Positions 44,361-55,985 of a stretch of DNA of 64,000 nucleotides are shown one piece after another. Below the pieces are notes generated by a model. The model saw only the letters and a program-made list of their open reading frames with translations, had not been told where the DNA came from and ran no database searches. The translations under genes were made by a program, and so were the position numbers. The stretch covers positions 36,995,165 to 37,059,164 of the forward strand of contig CM065711.1 of assembly GCA_017654935.2 (NCBI GenBank), in the 5' to 3' direction. This stretch comes from Phymorhynchus buccinoides (lineage: Eukaryota > Mollusca > Gastropoda > Neogastropoda > Raphitomidae). Each line of letters begins with the position of its first letter. The first letter of the stretch is position 1.

Positions 44361-44780
44361 AATGTCTAGTTTTTTTATTTTTTATCACATCTAATACATC
44401 TCTCACATTCTTGTCAGAGCCTTCATAGGAATACCCCCAAACAGCAGGCTTCTGCTTCTGTTTTCACCCGAGTCTAATTTTTCCTCTAGTTCACTCATCT
44501 TACTTGAGCTTCACAACATGTCGTTTTCTACTTCTAATCGGTCAAACCTATGTGCGAGATCGTCGATGTTATTTTGCAGAAAGTCATGTTTGTGGTCCAA
44601 ATAGTCACATTAGGCACTTATCTTGTCATTCAGTTGCTGGAGACGATCGTCAACCGTAGAGTTGAGGCGAGTTTGCGAAGCTTCAATGCGGATAACAGCC
44701 TCTGTTAGCATGTGTTATTTTGACTGAAGTTTGTCAAACCCATTTGCCTATTGCTGCATTGTTGCCGCTTGAGACTGGCC
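44361..44780 (-). pseudogene. Decayed LINE ORF1-like coiled coil
   Basis: One minus-strand frame, broken by several stops and one frame change, reads as heptad-rich sequence: LTEAVIRIEASQTRLNSTV, DDRLQQLNDKIS, HRFDRLEVENDML, then SELEEKLDSGENRSRSLLFG. The last segment matches the coiled-coil/RRM junction of L1-type ORF1 proteins. After the frame change EGSDKNVRDVLDVI continues in the same style. Confidence 0.5.
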
Positions 44781-44929
44781 CTGGTTGTCATTCTAAATAG
44801 AGCTGTGCACCGGTATGGATGTCCGTACCGGTATTATACCAGTATATTGGGTGCTACTCCTCAAAACGGACAAAACTGAAAGGCAGGGGTCCAGGGGCCG
44901 GCCAGGCCCGAGCAGGGTACAGGGGCGCA

Positions 44930-44959
44930 CGCACACAAGCATGCGCGCACGCACGCACA

Positions 44960-45011
<52 letters not shown>

Positions 45012-45063
45012 ACACACACACACACACTCACACACACACACACACACACACTCACACACACAC
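44930..45063. repeat. CA microsatellite
   Basis: CA tract with CT breaks. Another 250 bases of low-information sequence follow. Confidence 0.92.
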
Positions 45064-45313
45064 AGAGATATGTGCACTATACACATGGGCACACATATAA
45101 TTCAAGTACTCTCACACACAAGTACACACTGACACACACACACACACAGTGACAGACGGTTCAACACAAATTTACAAAGAATGCATACAAGTACAACTCT
45201 TTTAAAAGTTGGCATTCAAAAATATAACATTAACAATTCCATCATTTGTTTATTTGTTGTCTCAAATAAAACCTTGTTACAATTTTTAAGAACAATGAAA
45301 CTGATTCTGATAC

Positions 45314-45325
45314 ACACACAGAGAC

Positions 45326-45398
<73 letters not shown>

Positions 45399-45419
45399 AC
45401 ACACAGAGACACACACACA

Positions 45420-45460
<41 letters not shown>

Positions 45461-45500
45461 TGACACACACACATGCACACACACACACACACACACCCTC
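45314..45500. repeat. CA microsatellite
   Basis: CA with GA and TA interruptions, abutting the inverted LINE segment. Confidence 0.92.
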
Positions 45501-45529
45501 CCCCCCCCCTCCCCCCACACGATTGAGCA

Positions 45530-46592
45530 CTAACTATTTTCAAAAAGTTTAACCTTTGTCTAGCTTTACTTATAAGATGTTCAATATAACAACGCTAGTT
45601 TAATTTGGGAGTTAAATAGACTCCTAAATGTTTAAAAAAAAAATATTGTAGAATGTTGCCTTCTAAAACAAGCTGAGGTAGATGTTGTGGATTTTCACTA
45701 TTACTAAAAAAACATCAATTGTGTCTTTTCTCCTGAAAGTTCTAACCCATTTTCTTTCATATATTTGTCTAGTTTATTTAATTCAACTTGATAAAGTTTT
45801 TGAACATGTGTTATTATTCTCTTGTTTGTATGTTTTCTAATATTCGTATTCATCCATACTGCAATATCATCAGCATATTGCACCAAATGGATATTGTTAG
45901 ATGGAACCTTTGGAAGATCATGTATAAGGATAGTGAACAGAATTGGAACAATAATAGACCCCTGGGGAATTCCAATATCGATACTCTTAAACGATGAATA
46001 ACATGTACCAATTCTAGTACAAATAAATCTCCCAGACAAGAAACATTTAACGAATGTATACATTGTTCCACTGATTCCAATATTGTTCAGCTTATAAAGC
46101 AAACGCGCGTGCCACACACTATCATATGCTTTTCTAATGACAAAACATGTAGCAAGTGTACTTTTTCTACGAGAAAATTGTTTTTTTAACATGACTTGTA
46201 AGTTTAACTAGATGATCAATCGTGCATCTTCCTTTTTTGAAACCTGCTTGGTTATTAGGAATTATTTTATTCTTTTCACAGAAATGCAGAATACGCTATT
46301 CAACTATTGTTTCTAATATGTTACCAGCTTGATATGTTAATGCTATTGGTCGATAGCTACCAACTGCAGATCTAGGTTTACCTTGCTCAGGAACCGGAAT
46401 GACAACTGTCCTCTTCCAGATAGTAGGGAGAGTTCCATTAAACCAACATTTTTGGTAAAATGAATTAAGTAATCACTTCCAAGATAAAGGCATATGGTAG
46501 AGCAACTGGTATGAAATGCCATCGATTCCAACAGCAGTTGTATTGCAAGAAAAGGACTCTAGTGCTTCATTAAATTCTTCAAATGTAATACA
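45530..46592 (-). pseudogene. Inverted RT core of the I-type LINE
   Basis: Minus-strand reading: GIDGISYQLLYHMP, VIPVPEQGKPRSAVGSYRPI, NNQAGFKKGRCTIDHL, AYDSVWHARLLYKL (first Asp), IDIGIPQGSIIVPILF, LVQYADDIAVW (Asp pair, about 45859-45885), GEKTQLMFF, then KHLGVYLTPKLN and ISKARQRLNFLK. There are two in-frame stops (near 46454 and 46310) and a frame change near 45700. Confidence 0.85.
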
Positions 46593-46908
46593 TGAAGAAG
46601 TTTATTTTTCAGCTCCTCAGACACTACTAAAAAGGTTACAAAGCATAGATAGTAAGGCTATTAAACTAGCACTTGGTGTGCCAGTGCACACAAATACGTT
46701 CAAAACGTACAGGGAAGCTAATTTGTTAGTACTTGAAGATCAACGTAAGTTAGCTACAGCCAAGTATGTGACTAGAAGGTCAGTAATGAATTTTCTCTTG
46801 ATTCAAACATTGACTTTCCTAAGAGGGCTAAACATATTTCTTACTTACAACCTATCAGAAATTATACAGATGAATTATTTTAGAAATGTGACATTGATAT
46901 TACATTAA
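46590..46908 (+). pseudogene. RT thumb segment of the I-type LINE
   Basis: EVYFSAPQTLLKRLQSIDSK, IKLALGVPVHTNTFKTYREA and LEDQRKLATAKYV: the conserved connection between RT and RNase H in this class. The frame shifts before the RNase H segment. Confidence 0.8.
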
Positions 46909-47065
46909 TTTCAAGTACACCGGTAATGCCTATTGTACCTCAGTGGGAGCATTTTTCTGCAAAATTTGATACAGATTATGCTGCCTTAAAAAAGATGATA
47001 ATATCAATCTGATAGCAGTTGAAGCAAAAGAACATCTAGAAAATGTATATCTGTATCATCTTAAA

Positions 47066-47821
47066 ATGTATACAGATGGTTCATTTTTGGAATCATACAC
47101 TGGAGCTGGATTTGTGATCCCCGATTTAAAAATTAAAAAATCATATTGTCTAGGAAAAGGCTTTTCAATATTTACTGCTGAACTTTATGCAATTCTTATG
47201 GCCTTATCTTGGATAGCTGATACTGATATTTCGATTTATAGTATTTTACTTTGTGTTGACTCAAAATCTGTACTTTATAGTTTACAAAATTGGAATGAGA
47301 ATGTTAGAAGAGATCTAATTTTTGATATAAAATACTTAATACATTCTGTTATGTCCAAAGGAATTGATATAGAATTTTGCTGGATTCCACCGCATTGTGG
47401 TATCTGTGGGAATGAACTAGCTGATAGATTAGCCAAAGAAGGTGCTAGCAGAAAACTTTCGGACACTTCACTAAAACTAAAAAAAAAAGAAATAAATTCA
47501 ATTTTAGAAAATTGTATGCATAAAGAGAAACTTCCTTCAAAATCTGAAATATTGTCATGTTCAAGATCTTTGTCTAGCCTGATTTACAAAATTCGATTAA
47601 ATTCATGGAAGACCACATTTTCTAAAGATGTAGAATGCACTTGTGGTCACCCACTATCAGTTCAACACATTCTTTTCGAATGTCCATTTTTAACATCGCT
47701 ATACACCTTGTCTGGGATTCAAGTAGCAAACATAGGAACTGTACAAGATGTAGTTTACAGCCATGAAATGATCAAAATAGCTTCTGTCATATCCAGCTCT
47801 GGAATTGCAAGATTACTATAA
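47066..47821 (+). pseudogene. Complete RNase H domain with zinc knuckle, I-type LINE
   Basis: 251-codon intact frame carrying the full catalytic set: MYTDGSFLE (Asp), FTAELYAILMAL (Glu), LLCVDSKSVLYSL (Asp), IPPHCGICGNELADRLAKEG (His/Asp). Near the end CTCGHPLSVQHILFECPF forms a C-x-C...H-x4-C zinc knuckle. RNase H would remove the RNA strand during retrotransposition. Part of a rearranged, dead element, yet this domain has no stop. It places the element in the I/Nimb/Ingi group. Confidence 0.85.
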
Positions 47822-47892
47822 TTGATACGTTAGTTAATATTAATGTTCTTTTCTTTGCCCCCAATCCTTTTTTTCCCCCTTCCTCCATCACG

Positions 47893-47971
<79 letters not shown>

Positions 47972-48004
47972 GCACGCACGCACGCACGCACACGCACACA
48001 CGCA

Positions 48005-48072
<68 letters not shown>
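47893..48072. repeat. (CT)n then (CA)n microsatellite in the LINE 3' UTR
   Basis: CT 47895-47955, CA with CG variants to 48072. A second CA run, 48193-48252, directly follows the element's 3' end. Confidence 0.92.
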
Positions 48073-48077
<5 letters not shown>

Positions 48078-48189
48078 CCCCTCATTTTAATTCAATATTT
48101 GATTATGTCTGTTTTGTTTTTGTTTAATTAATGTATTTATTTAAGTCTAATATCACCATTGTTGTGAACAGACTTTAAATTAAATCAAT

Positions 48190-48254
<65 letters not shown>

Positions 48255-48264
48255 GCTATCTGCT

Positions 48265-49150
48265 CTTCTTCTTCTTCTTCCATTATAGTTGTCAAAGTCA
48301 GTTCTGACTTTTATTACAACTGAAAAGGGCGAAGAGGTCGAAGAGAAAGAGAAAAACAAAAGAAAAGAAGAAAAACAAAAAACAAAGGAGAGAGAGAGAG
48401 AGAGAGAGGGGGGGGGTGGGGGGGGGGGAAGGAGAGAAAGAGAGCTTTGGTGGGTAGACAGCCAGACAACCGGCCAGACTGGGACCGTTCAGCGGAACCC
48501 AGCCATGATGCCGGCCCAACCACTGCCTACCCTTGGGTCTGGAGCTTTTAGTGCTCTGCCAACAGCCTCCTGAAGAAGGCCTTGGCAGAAGGGGCCTGAA
48601 CAGTTTCTGGAAGCAGGGCGTTCCACTCTCTGATGGCGCAGGGGAAGAAGGAGGAGCTGCACTGCTGGGTGCGGCAGGGGATCCTGCTGAACTGCTCGCT
48701 GTGTCCTCTTCTCGCTCTTGCAGCTAAGGGCTGCATATGTTCGCACCTGACCTGGAGCTGCCCTTTGTGGATCTTGTAGAATGTTGTGAGTCTTGTGGCG
48801 GCTCTTCATTTTTGCAGCGTGGGCCACTCCAGTTTGGTGAGCATGGCAGTCATGCTGGACGTTTGATGGTAGCCATTCATGACGAAGCGTGCTGCTCTAC
48901 GTTGGACTGCCTCAATGTCGTTGATGTTTCTCTGTGCGGTGGGATCCCACACGCTTGAGGCATATTCAAGATGAGGACGGACAAGCGCTTTGTAGGCCTG
49001 TTCTTTCATGTTCTTCTGATTCGTCTTGAGGGTCCTTCTGATGAAGTCAAGTATGTTGTTGGCTTTGGCCACAATGTTGTTTATGTGGGTGTCCCACTTG
49101 CCGTCATCCTGCAGTTTACATCCTCTTGGTCCATAAAGCCACATGGGACC
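48265..49150 (-). mobile_element. GAAGAA-tailed LINE, 3' part, best copy (arm C)
   Basis: Minus strand: 49144-48806 reads DTHINNIVAKANNILDFIRR, ALVRPHLEYASSVWDP and VQRRAARFVMNGY (RT end). A second frame (48827-48489) continues QVRTYAALSCKSEKRTQRAV to the stop. The 3' UTR has a GTCTACCCACCAAAG box (about 48451), a G/GA tract (48388-48450), GTCAGAACTGACTTTGACAA and a GAAGAAGAAGAAGAG tail (about 48264-48280). Jockey-superfamily type; 5'-truncated. Confidence 0.8.
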
Positions 49151-49159
49151 TTTTTCTGA

Positions 49160-49595
49160 TGAAGATGGGGGAAAAGACAGAGACAGAGAGAAGGTTTTAA
49201 ATATATGGTGGGGAGGTGTGTGTGTGTGTGTTTACATATGTTTCAGAATCTGGATAAACAGAATGGGTGAGGAACAGATTACGATGTGACATCGTAGTTC
49301 TGCTAGCAGACGACAGTTGAAACTTTGTAACAGTCTAAATTGAACAGAGCTGAGACATGACAAGTCACGTGACCTTTTCACAAGAAATACAAAAGATCTA
49401 CGATTAAAATAATATTTTCATGACTAAGAGTTTTTAAACTGACATTTCAGAAACACACCTATAAAGTTATAAAGCCGTTCAAATATAAGATAATAATTAG
49501 GTCATAAGATAAATGCGAGGTCCGTCGATCCAAACAATGATTCTCAATTGAGTTTTACTAAGCAACATTTTTAACATATTCATGAGCAAGCGAGT

Positions 49596-49639
<44 letters not shown>

Positions 49640-49772
49640 CAGAGACAGAGACAGAGACAGAGACCGTCTTAAAGACACACAGAGAGATAGATTAGCTATA
49701 CACGTTGACCAGTGTTGGGCACTGCTCATTCTGTCTGTGGCTGACGAACACCACAGACACCAAAACACCACC
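49160..49772 (+). promoter_or_regulatory. Upstream region of receptor copy C with TATA-like motif
   Basis: TATAAAGTTATAAAG at about 49461-49475, 300 bases before the ATG, is conserved in arm B. A GA tract at 49598-49640 would lie in the 5' UTR. The start codon context ACCACCATGA is an excellent Kozak match. Promoter position is inference. Confidence 0.35.
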
Positions 49773-52700
49773 ATGAAGCCTCCTCCCACAGTACAGCGCC
49801 ACACAAGGCTCGCTCTTCCTCTTGCTGTGCTGTGTATTGCTGCCAGTTTGTCATATTCTGACTCATCAGCACCACAACAATCAGCCAAAGAGAAATCAAT
49901 GCTGCTACATCTACGGAAGAGAGTTCAGATAAAAGTTAGTTGGAAGCATCCACTTTTCAGAGCATGAAACCCAACGGATTTTAAAAAATGAAATCCGTCA
50001 GTTCTGATGCTGGGAAACTAGGAACAACATTTGTTGAGTCAGGTGCGAAAACCGCACTTGAAGGTAGGCCTATATCAACAGAATCTTCGTCCTTGCAGTC
50101 AACGATTTCTACTTCTGCTATTTCAAAAGCAAGAAGCAATTCGGATGAAGTGAACCTATTTCAAGAAAGGAAGACCCATTCCTCGTTCTTACAATTTACT
50201 ATTTTTACTTCAGGCATGCCAGAGACAACAAGAAAGTCATCTGAAAGCAACAGACCTCTATACAGAGCAGCAGAATCTTCTTTGACGCAGCTCTTACCCA
50301 CTACTTCGACCATATCAGAAACAAACACCACAAATCTACCAAAAAGAACTACAAACACACCATTGGATACTGCTCCTAAACACTCTAATGGCTTCGTAAG
50401 GAGCACAGGTGTGGATGAAGTTGGAATACTGAGCAACAAATCCTTGGAACAATTTAGAACTCAGACTAGCGCCAGCACTGAGATGCCGCTGTTTTCATTT
50501 CTTGTCGTCAAAGACCCTGTGGGTTTATCTTCGACCATTCAAGGTGGAAATGACTCAGAAAAACACAAACAAATAAGGTGGGTCCAACATTATACGAGTT
50601 CTTCATTTGAAACCACCACACCAGATTTGTTGAATTCTGGCCGGGATGAACTATGCTTGCCCAAAACCATCACTTTAAGAAACGTGACATCAGGATCTCT
50701 GGTTCCAAACTTTAAAAATGCAAACTGTGTGAGGGAATTCAACTGGGTACTGGTTCTTCCTCCAGACCACGGCTGTGTGTTAGAATTTCATCACGTTCAA
50801 ATGTTCTTTAAAGACACTTTGCTGATCATCTCTGACCAACATTACATCATGAAGAACATCACAAAACATAATGTCGATTCTTTCGCCCCATTGATGCTGA
50901 GAGGAGACTGGGTAACAATTCGAGTTTCTCTTACTGTAGCTGCGCATTGGAATTCCCCGACATCGTTTTTCAATATCAGTTTTTCAACGCATCCAAAAGC
51001 ACTGTTACCGAGAGCAAAGTTTTTTATAGTTCGTAAGCCTAGAGATAGTTACGTTACATATTTTTGTGAAGGCAGGGCACCGTTGCCTAAAGCAATCATG
51101 TGTGATGGTGTGCGTCACTGCGAACAGGGAGAAGATGAACTGAACTGTAGCTACACTGAGGAGGGATGCGGGGACTGGTTTCCTTACAACGATCACTGCC
51201 TCAAAGCCAAATTCATGAGCATTCCAGTCTATAAAACAATCCCCCGCCAAGCTGAAAAAACATGTCGCTCCAAGTACAATGCGTCCTTAGCTGAACTAAC
51301 CGATAAGAAAGGAATAGAAATTGCAACTAATCTGATCCGCAAAAGTGGATACTTACACGCTGTTGTAGGAATAAGGAAATTCAGGCCAGTCTCTGAACAC
51401 ACAGGAAATCTGTATCGGTTCATGTGGCAGTGGGGGGGTCCAGGAGGTAGCATCGCTTACAAACAGCAGTGGCTGCAGAGGTCTGGAACTTCATACGATT
51501 GTGGAGCTTTGTTCATTTCACCCAAGCCTTCTATTAAATCCATTGAATGCCAGACACTTACAAGTTATATACATGGCTACATCTGCATGCGACCCAAAGC
51601 GGGTCAACTGACTCAATTCAAATCTCTGGAAAAGATCAGTCTTGAGGAAGCATCACAACAGCCAGACCAGTTCCCTACAAAAAGGTGTTCTGATGGCTCT
51701 GTGGTTCAGACATTTCACCAGTGCTACTGGGGACAACTCGACAATGACCACTTGGGACAACTCGACAATGACCACAGCCTGCAATGGTCTCCAGGCAACC
51801 TTCCTTTGTTCCCATGCCGCTTTGGTCCCCCGGTTCACTATTCCCTCCTGTGTGACGGCAACGCTGACTGCGCTGACAACAGCGATGAGACAGGCTGTCA
51901 CAAACCCCAGTTTGCTCCTTTGCTGGAGTCGACGTTTGTCTGCAGAAATTCTCAAAGAATTCCAGCCAGGAAACAGTGTGATGGAGTTCTAGACTGCTCT
52001 GACAAAAGTGACGAAGAGTACTGTTCTGAGTGTCAAAGTAGCTACTTTTGTTCTGGCATCGGTTGCGTCCCGGGGCATATCACAGACACCATCACCAATT
52101 GTAAAAAACAGTTTCTAATTGCAAGGTTTATTCCAAATATTAGGGGTGTTGGGAGTGTGGAGTTCGATGGCTATGGTATGTCAAAATTGAATCCTGTCTC
52201 AGATGAATGTCCTGAGGGTTTCTATGAATGCACGAATGGACTGTGTATCCCGTCATTCCTGATCAACAACGGAGAAAAAGACTGTGTCCACGGAGAAGAT
52301 GAGAACATTCCTGATGGTGACGTATCCTGTCCAGGGTACTACAGGTGTAAAGGGGAGGGGAACTGCGTTCACAAGGACTATTTATGTGATGGCATTTATC
52401 ATTGTCCTTACAGGGATGATGAGATGTTTTGTGACATGCTTTGTCCGCAAGCAAATGGATGCACGTGTGAAGGACATGCCTTCACTTGTTCAGAGATGAT
52501 CGACCCTCTTCAACATCTCCATGTGCGATACTTGGACCTCAGCCATGCTGTGAACGTGTCACTGGAAAACATCCACGTTATGGAGTACCTCTTTTTTCTC
52601 AACATGTCATATTGTGATGTAAGTAAAGTCCATCTCAATAACATGCCTCATCTCCGAATCTTGGATCTCAGTTTTAATTCTATTATAGAAATAACCTCTG

Positions 52701-54145
52701 TTCATTTTCACAAGCTCTCTGGTCTTCTTCACTTAAATCTCTCCAGCAATCCTATCGGAAAAGCACTGAGTGGTATCTTCAACACTTTAATGGATTCAGG
52801 CGAGCTGACCTCACTAGAAAGTCTCACAATCACTAACACAAATCTTTTCAGTATCCCTGATAAGATGTTCGACTCTATGACTAAACTCCGGACCCTTGAC
52901 TTTAGAGACAATCCTCTTCAAAACTATTACCAGGGATCATTTCATGGACTAGAAGCTCTGGCGTTCTTGTTCACAGATCAGTCCAAATTGTGCTGCCGAT
53001 ATTTCCATTCTCATCCAGTGCAGTGCCATGCTCCGGTTGACGAACTGTCCACTTGCGACGATCTGCTGGCTCAGAATTTCTTCAGGGTGTTCCTTTGGAT
53101 GGTCTCTGCACTGGCTGTTGTGGGCAATGCAGGAGTCCTTACATACAGAGTCATTACTGATAACCACAGTTCAGTTTCAGCATCAGGCATTCTGCTGAAG
53201 AACCTGTGTGCTGCAGACTTTCTGATGGGGGTCTACCTGGCCATGATTGGCGTGGCTGACAGCAGGTTCCAGGGCAACTATGTGGCCAGGGAAGCTCAGT
53301 GGATCAGCAGTGCAGCCTGCACCATAGCAGGCTGCATCTCCTTCATTTCCAGCGAAGTGTCCATTCTTCTCATTTGCATGATCACCGTGGACCGGGTCAT
53401 TGTCATCTGCTTTCCTTTCAAACGCGATCTCCATCCGAGTTCTAAGTTTGCTGCCATCATTTGTGGTGTGATCTGGATCCTTGGCATCGTCCTGGCCATA
53501 TTGCCTTTAATTCTGGAGATGGAGTTCTACGGGCTGAACGGCATCTGCCTTCCTTTGCCCATCACCCAGCAACCTTACTCTGGCCAGACGTACGCTTTCA
53601 GCATTTTCATCGTCGTCAATTTCGCCATTTTCCTCTTCATCTCTGTGGGCCAGGTTCTGATCTACAGAGCTGTGCGTCAAGCCAGGAAAGCCATCGGAGG
53701 TCAACAACAGCGAGACAAGGACATGACTCTGGCACGTCGCCTGTTTCTGGTCGTTTTCACCGACTTCTGCTGCTGGTGTCCAGTAGGGGTCATGGGCCTT
53801 CTGGCTTTCCACGGAATCCCCATCCCTGTCCAGGTCAACGTGTGGACAGCCATCTTCGTTCTGCCGGTCAACTCTGCACTGAATCCTTTCCTGTACACTT
53901 TGAACGGTCTGCTGGAACAGTGGGAAAGACACCGCATGGAACAAAGGGAGCAGAGAATGCTGGGGAAGTTTCAAACTGAGGTACCTAAATGGCAGCCGGC
54001 AGCCATTTGGACACTGACCAAAATCTGCATCGCGTCTAAACAAATAGAGAAGAGAGCGATTCTGAGGTTTGTAGATACCATGAATATCCCATACTCCTTC
54101 GAGGAAGAATCTAACTTGAATGCTGAGGAAAATATGACAGAGTAA
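49773..54145 (+). CDS. GRL101-like multidomain GPCR, copy C (complete, two-exon model)
   Basis: Predicted membrane receptor of 1402 residues. Model: exon 1 49773-49934 (ATG in ACCACCATGA; Arg-rich n-region then LALPLAVLCIAASLSYS, a signal peptide), intron 49935-50098 (AAA|GTTAGT donor, CTTCGTCCTTGCAG acceptor, phase 0 both sides), exon 2 50099-54145. The alternative is an unspliced frame from ATG 49988, which has no signal peptide. Domains by position: CUB-like 50654-50990; LDLa 51060-51160; C-type lectin-like 51166-51595, without EPN/QPD or WND, so probably not a classical calcium-dependent sugar binder; four LDLa from 51686 to 52435; LRR cap and repeats 52443-53000; 7TM 53078-53900 with NLCAADFLMG, TVDRV and NPFLY; cytoplasmic tail of about 85 residues. 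GRL101/type C LGR family by LDLa+LRR+7TM; the CUB and lectin additions are unusual. Ligand unknown. Confidence 0.88.
49935..50098 (+). other. Predicted intron of receptor copy C, 164 bp
   Basis: GT...AG with phase-0 junctions. Exon 1 would hit a stop 33 bases into it, and the upstream reading of exon 2 has no signal peptide. Both facts support splicing. Confidence 0.6.
51728..51776 (+). repeat. 24-bp in-frame tandem duplication in the second LDLa module
   Basis: GGACAACTCGACAATGACCA occurs twice in direct succession, giving GQLDNDHLGQLDNDH inside the LDLa module. Same in copy A (1336-1384) and, with indels, in copy B, so it predates the duplications. Confidence 0.85.
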
Positions 54146-54708
54146 AAACTGGAAAGACATCTCCCTGGTCCTGGTTTCTCCTCCTGCATTTCTTCATTGG
54201 AAATAGCACTCAATAATTATGGTAATAAGGAATGGTAATAAAAAAAACAACAACTATTTTTAGCTTTTTGCTTGGGCGTAGGTATGAGGTTGTTACTATA
54301 GTTAGTGTATTTCATGAAAGTGTAGTGATTGTTTCGACTTGACAGTTACCGTGATAACCACAACGAAGTCTTCATGCAAAAAAAAAAGAGAGAGAAAAGA
54401 GCAATTAGTACTTTTGGACAAATGTGTTACTGGTCATGCGAGCAGGCCCAATAACAAAATCAATGGGATAGTTTAGGAAAATATGGAGGATATACACAGT
54501 ATAATATATTTTTAATGTATAGTATGCACACACACAAAAAAGAAAAAAGTGCGAAACACGTTGAGGATCTTCAGACAGATCCACAGATTCCATCGCAGCC
54601 TGTCAGAAATCACGTGACTGTCCAATACGGCGGTTTTACTGCACTTTGGTGACACTAAGTCCTAACTGCTTCTGGTCAAGCGAAATGCTGTACCAATTAA
54701 CCTGAAAC
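54146..54708. other. 3' flank of receptor copy C
   Basis: Near-identical to 3754-4313. Nothing else recognised. Confidence 0.45.
54237..54242 (+). promoter_or_regulatory. Candidate polyadenylation signal, receptor copy C
   Basis: AATAAA 92 bases after the stop, conserved with copy A. Confidence 0.55.
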
Positions 54709-55125
54709 TTTATTAGCGATCAAGTGGATGACAGTAATGTCTGTCATTACATTTCTTATTCATCTTTTTCTTCAATGTTCCAGCTGAATCATGCCTTAGA
54801 TGTCCAGTCCGGTGTGGTTGATGAAGTTGGTGGTTATCTCCAGGTCTTGCTTGGTACCCCACAGCTTTCCCACCAGCGTAGCTCCGTTTGGCCAGTGCTG
54901 GGTCCATTCTTCTTGATACAGGGGGCAGGACTGCAGGATGTGCTCGGGGGTTTGTGGGCCTGTCTCACACGGGCAGTCAGGTGTGTGTGACAGCCCAAGG
55001 CAGTACATGTGGGCACGCAGTCGGCAGTGACCAGTCCGTAGTCGAAATATAGTGGTCTGCTGTTGATGCTGTAGGTGGGGCATCTGATCACCAGATGGGT
55101 GCATGGTTGTGTTGGTCATTCCACT

Positions 55126-55178
<53 letters not shown>

Positions 55179-55513
55179 ATTATCAGAGTTTTGGCCTCCC
55201 TGTATGAGACTGATGGGTTTATCTGCTCGAGCCTGCTGCCAGATTTGGCCAATCTGTCCACCTCCTCATTTCCTTCCAGGCCACAGTGGGCGGGGATTCA
55301 CTGGACAGCCACCAAAGTGCTTTGTGAAAGGTCACTTAGCAGGTGCTGTGTGTCTCCTTCCAACTTCTCACTGGGCGACTGCAGACTCTGTATGACGGAT
55401 CTGCAATCTGTCAGGAAGACGGCGTGTGTGGGTGGGCGTTCTTCTGCGCTAACTAGTCTGACAGCCTCTCGTAGAGCAGTGAGTTCAGCTCGGTAGTTTG
55501 CCGACCGCTGACC
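54709..55513 (-). pseudogene. RNase H and zinc-knuckle remnant, arm C
   Basis: Same motifs as arm A on the minus strand, including the shared TGA before IPAHCG. The TG tract is shorter (55131-55177). Confidence 0.8.
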
Positions 55514-55887
55514 AGCACATTACATTTCTAACCTCTATGACTTCATCATTGGCCTCTGAGAGGCCAGAATGCAAATCGGGCTTTTCTGGGCTCAGTGTTT
55601 GGATTTCTTTGATGCGGAAATGACGGAGAAAGTAGAGAATTCAAGGTGCCGTTTTATTCATCAGTCATGACCGAACACTGCTATCCTATCAAATTTTATT
55701 GGCACAATTCATGAGCAAGGGCAGCCCGGCCATTTGAACATTTCACTGCACAATCTTAAAAGATCTCCCATTTAGTGCGTTCTTAATGTTGTGCATGATA
55801 TTTTTGCATTGCAGGAGTTGGGACCTTGGGCTTTAATATTACTTTATCACGAAGTTAATAATGACATAAATGGTAGTTTAAGCACTG

Positions 55888-55985
55888 AACATAATAATAA
55901 TAATAATAATAATAATTTTATTTGCTATAGAGCTAACAATCCACACTATGAGCATGCTCTGTGCGCTTTACAAATTGAAATATAA
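55888..55985 (-). mobile_element. Solo L2-like tail, arm C
   Basis: (ATA)n then the TTATTTGCTATAG and GCGCTTTACAA boxes, as in arm A. Confidence 0.55.

Larger units (their letters stand above)
45530..48192 (+). mobile_element. I-type LINE with inverted 5' segment (twin-priming structure)
   Basis: The 3' part (from about 46590: RT thumb, RNase H, zinc knuckle, 3' UTR, tail AAATCAATCAAACACAC) is on the plus strand. The RT core (about 46590 to 45530) is on the minus strand and abuts it head to head. The two parts are adjacent pieces of one protein with about 30 residues missing between them. This is the classic product of twin priming during target-primed reverse transcription. A (CT)n(CA)n tract lies in the 3' UTR. 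Confidence 0.75.

Noticed and set aside
51652..51672. QPD sugar-binding motif of a C-type lectin
   Set aside because: QQPDQ lies after the lectin-like fold ends (YICMRP), so it is not in the calcium site.
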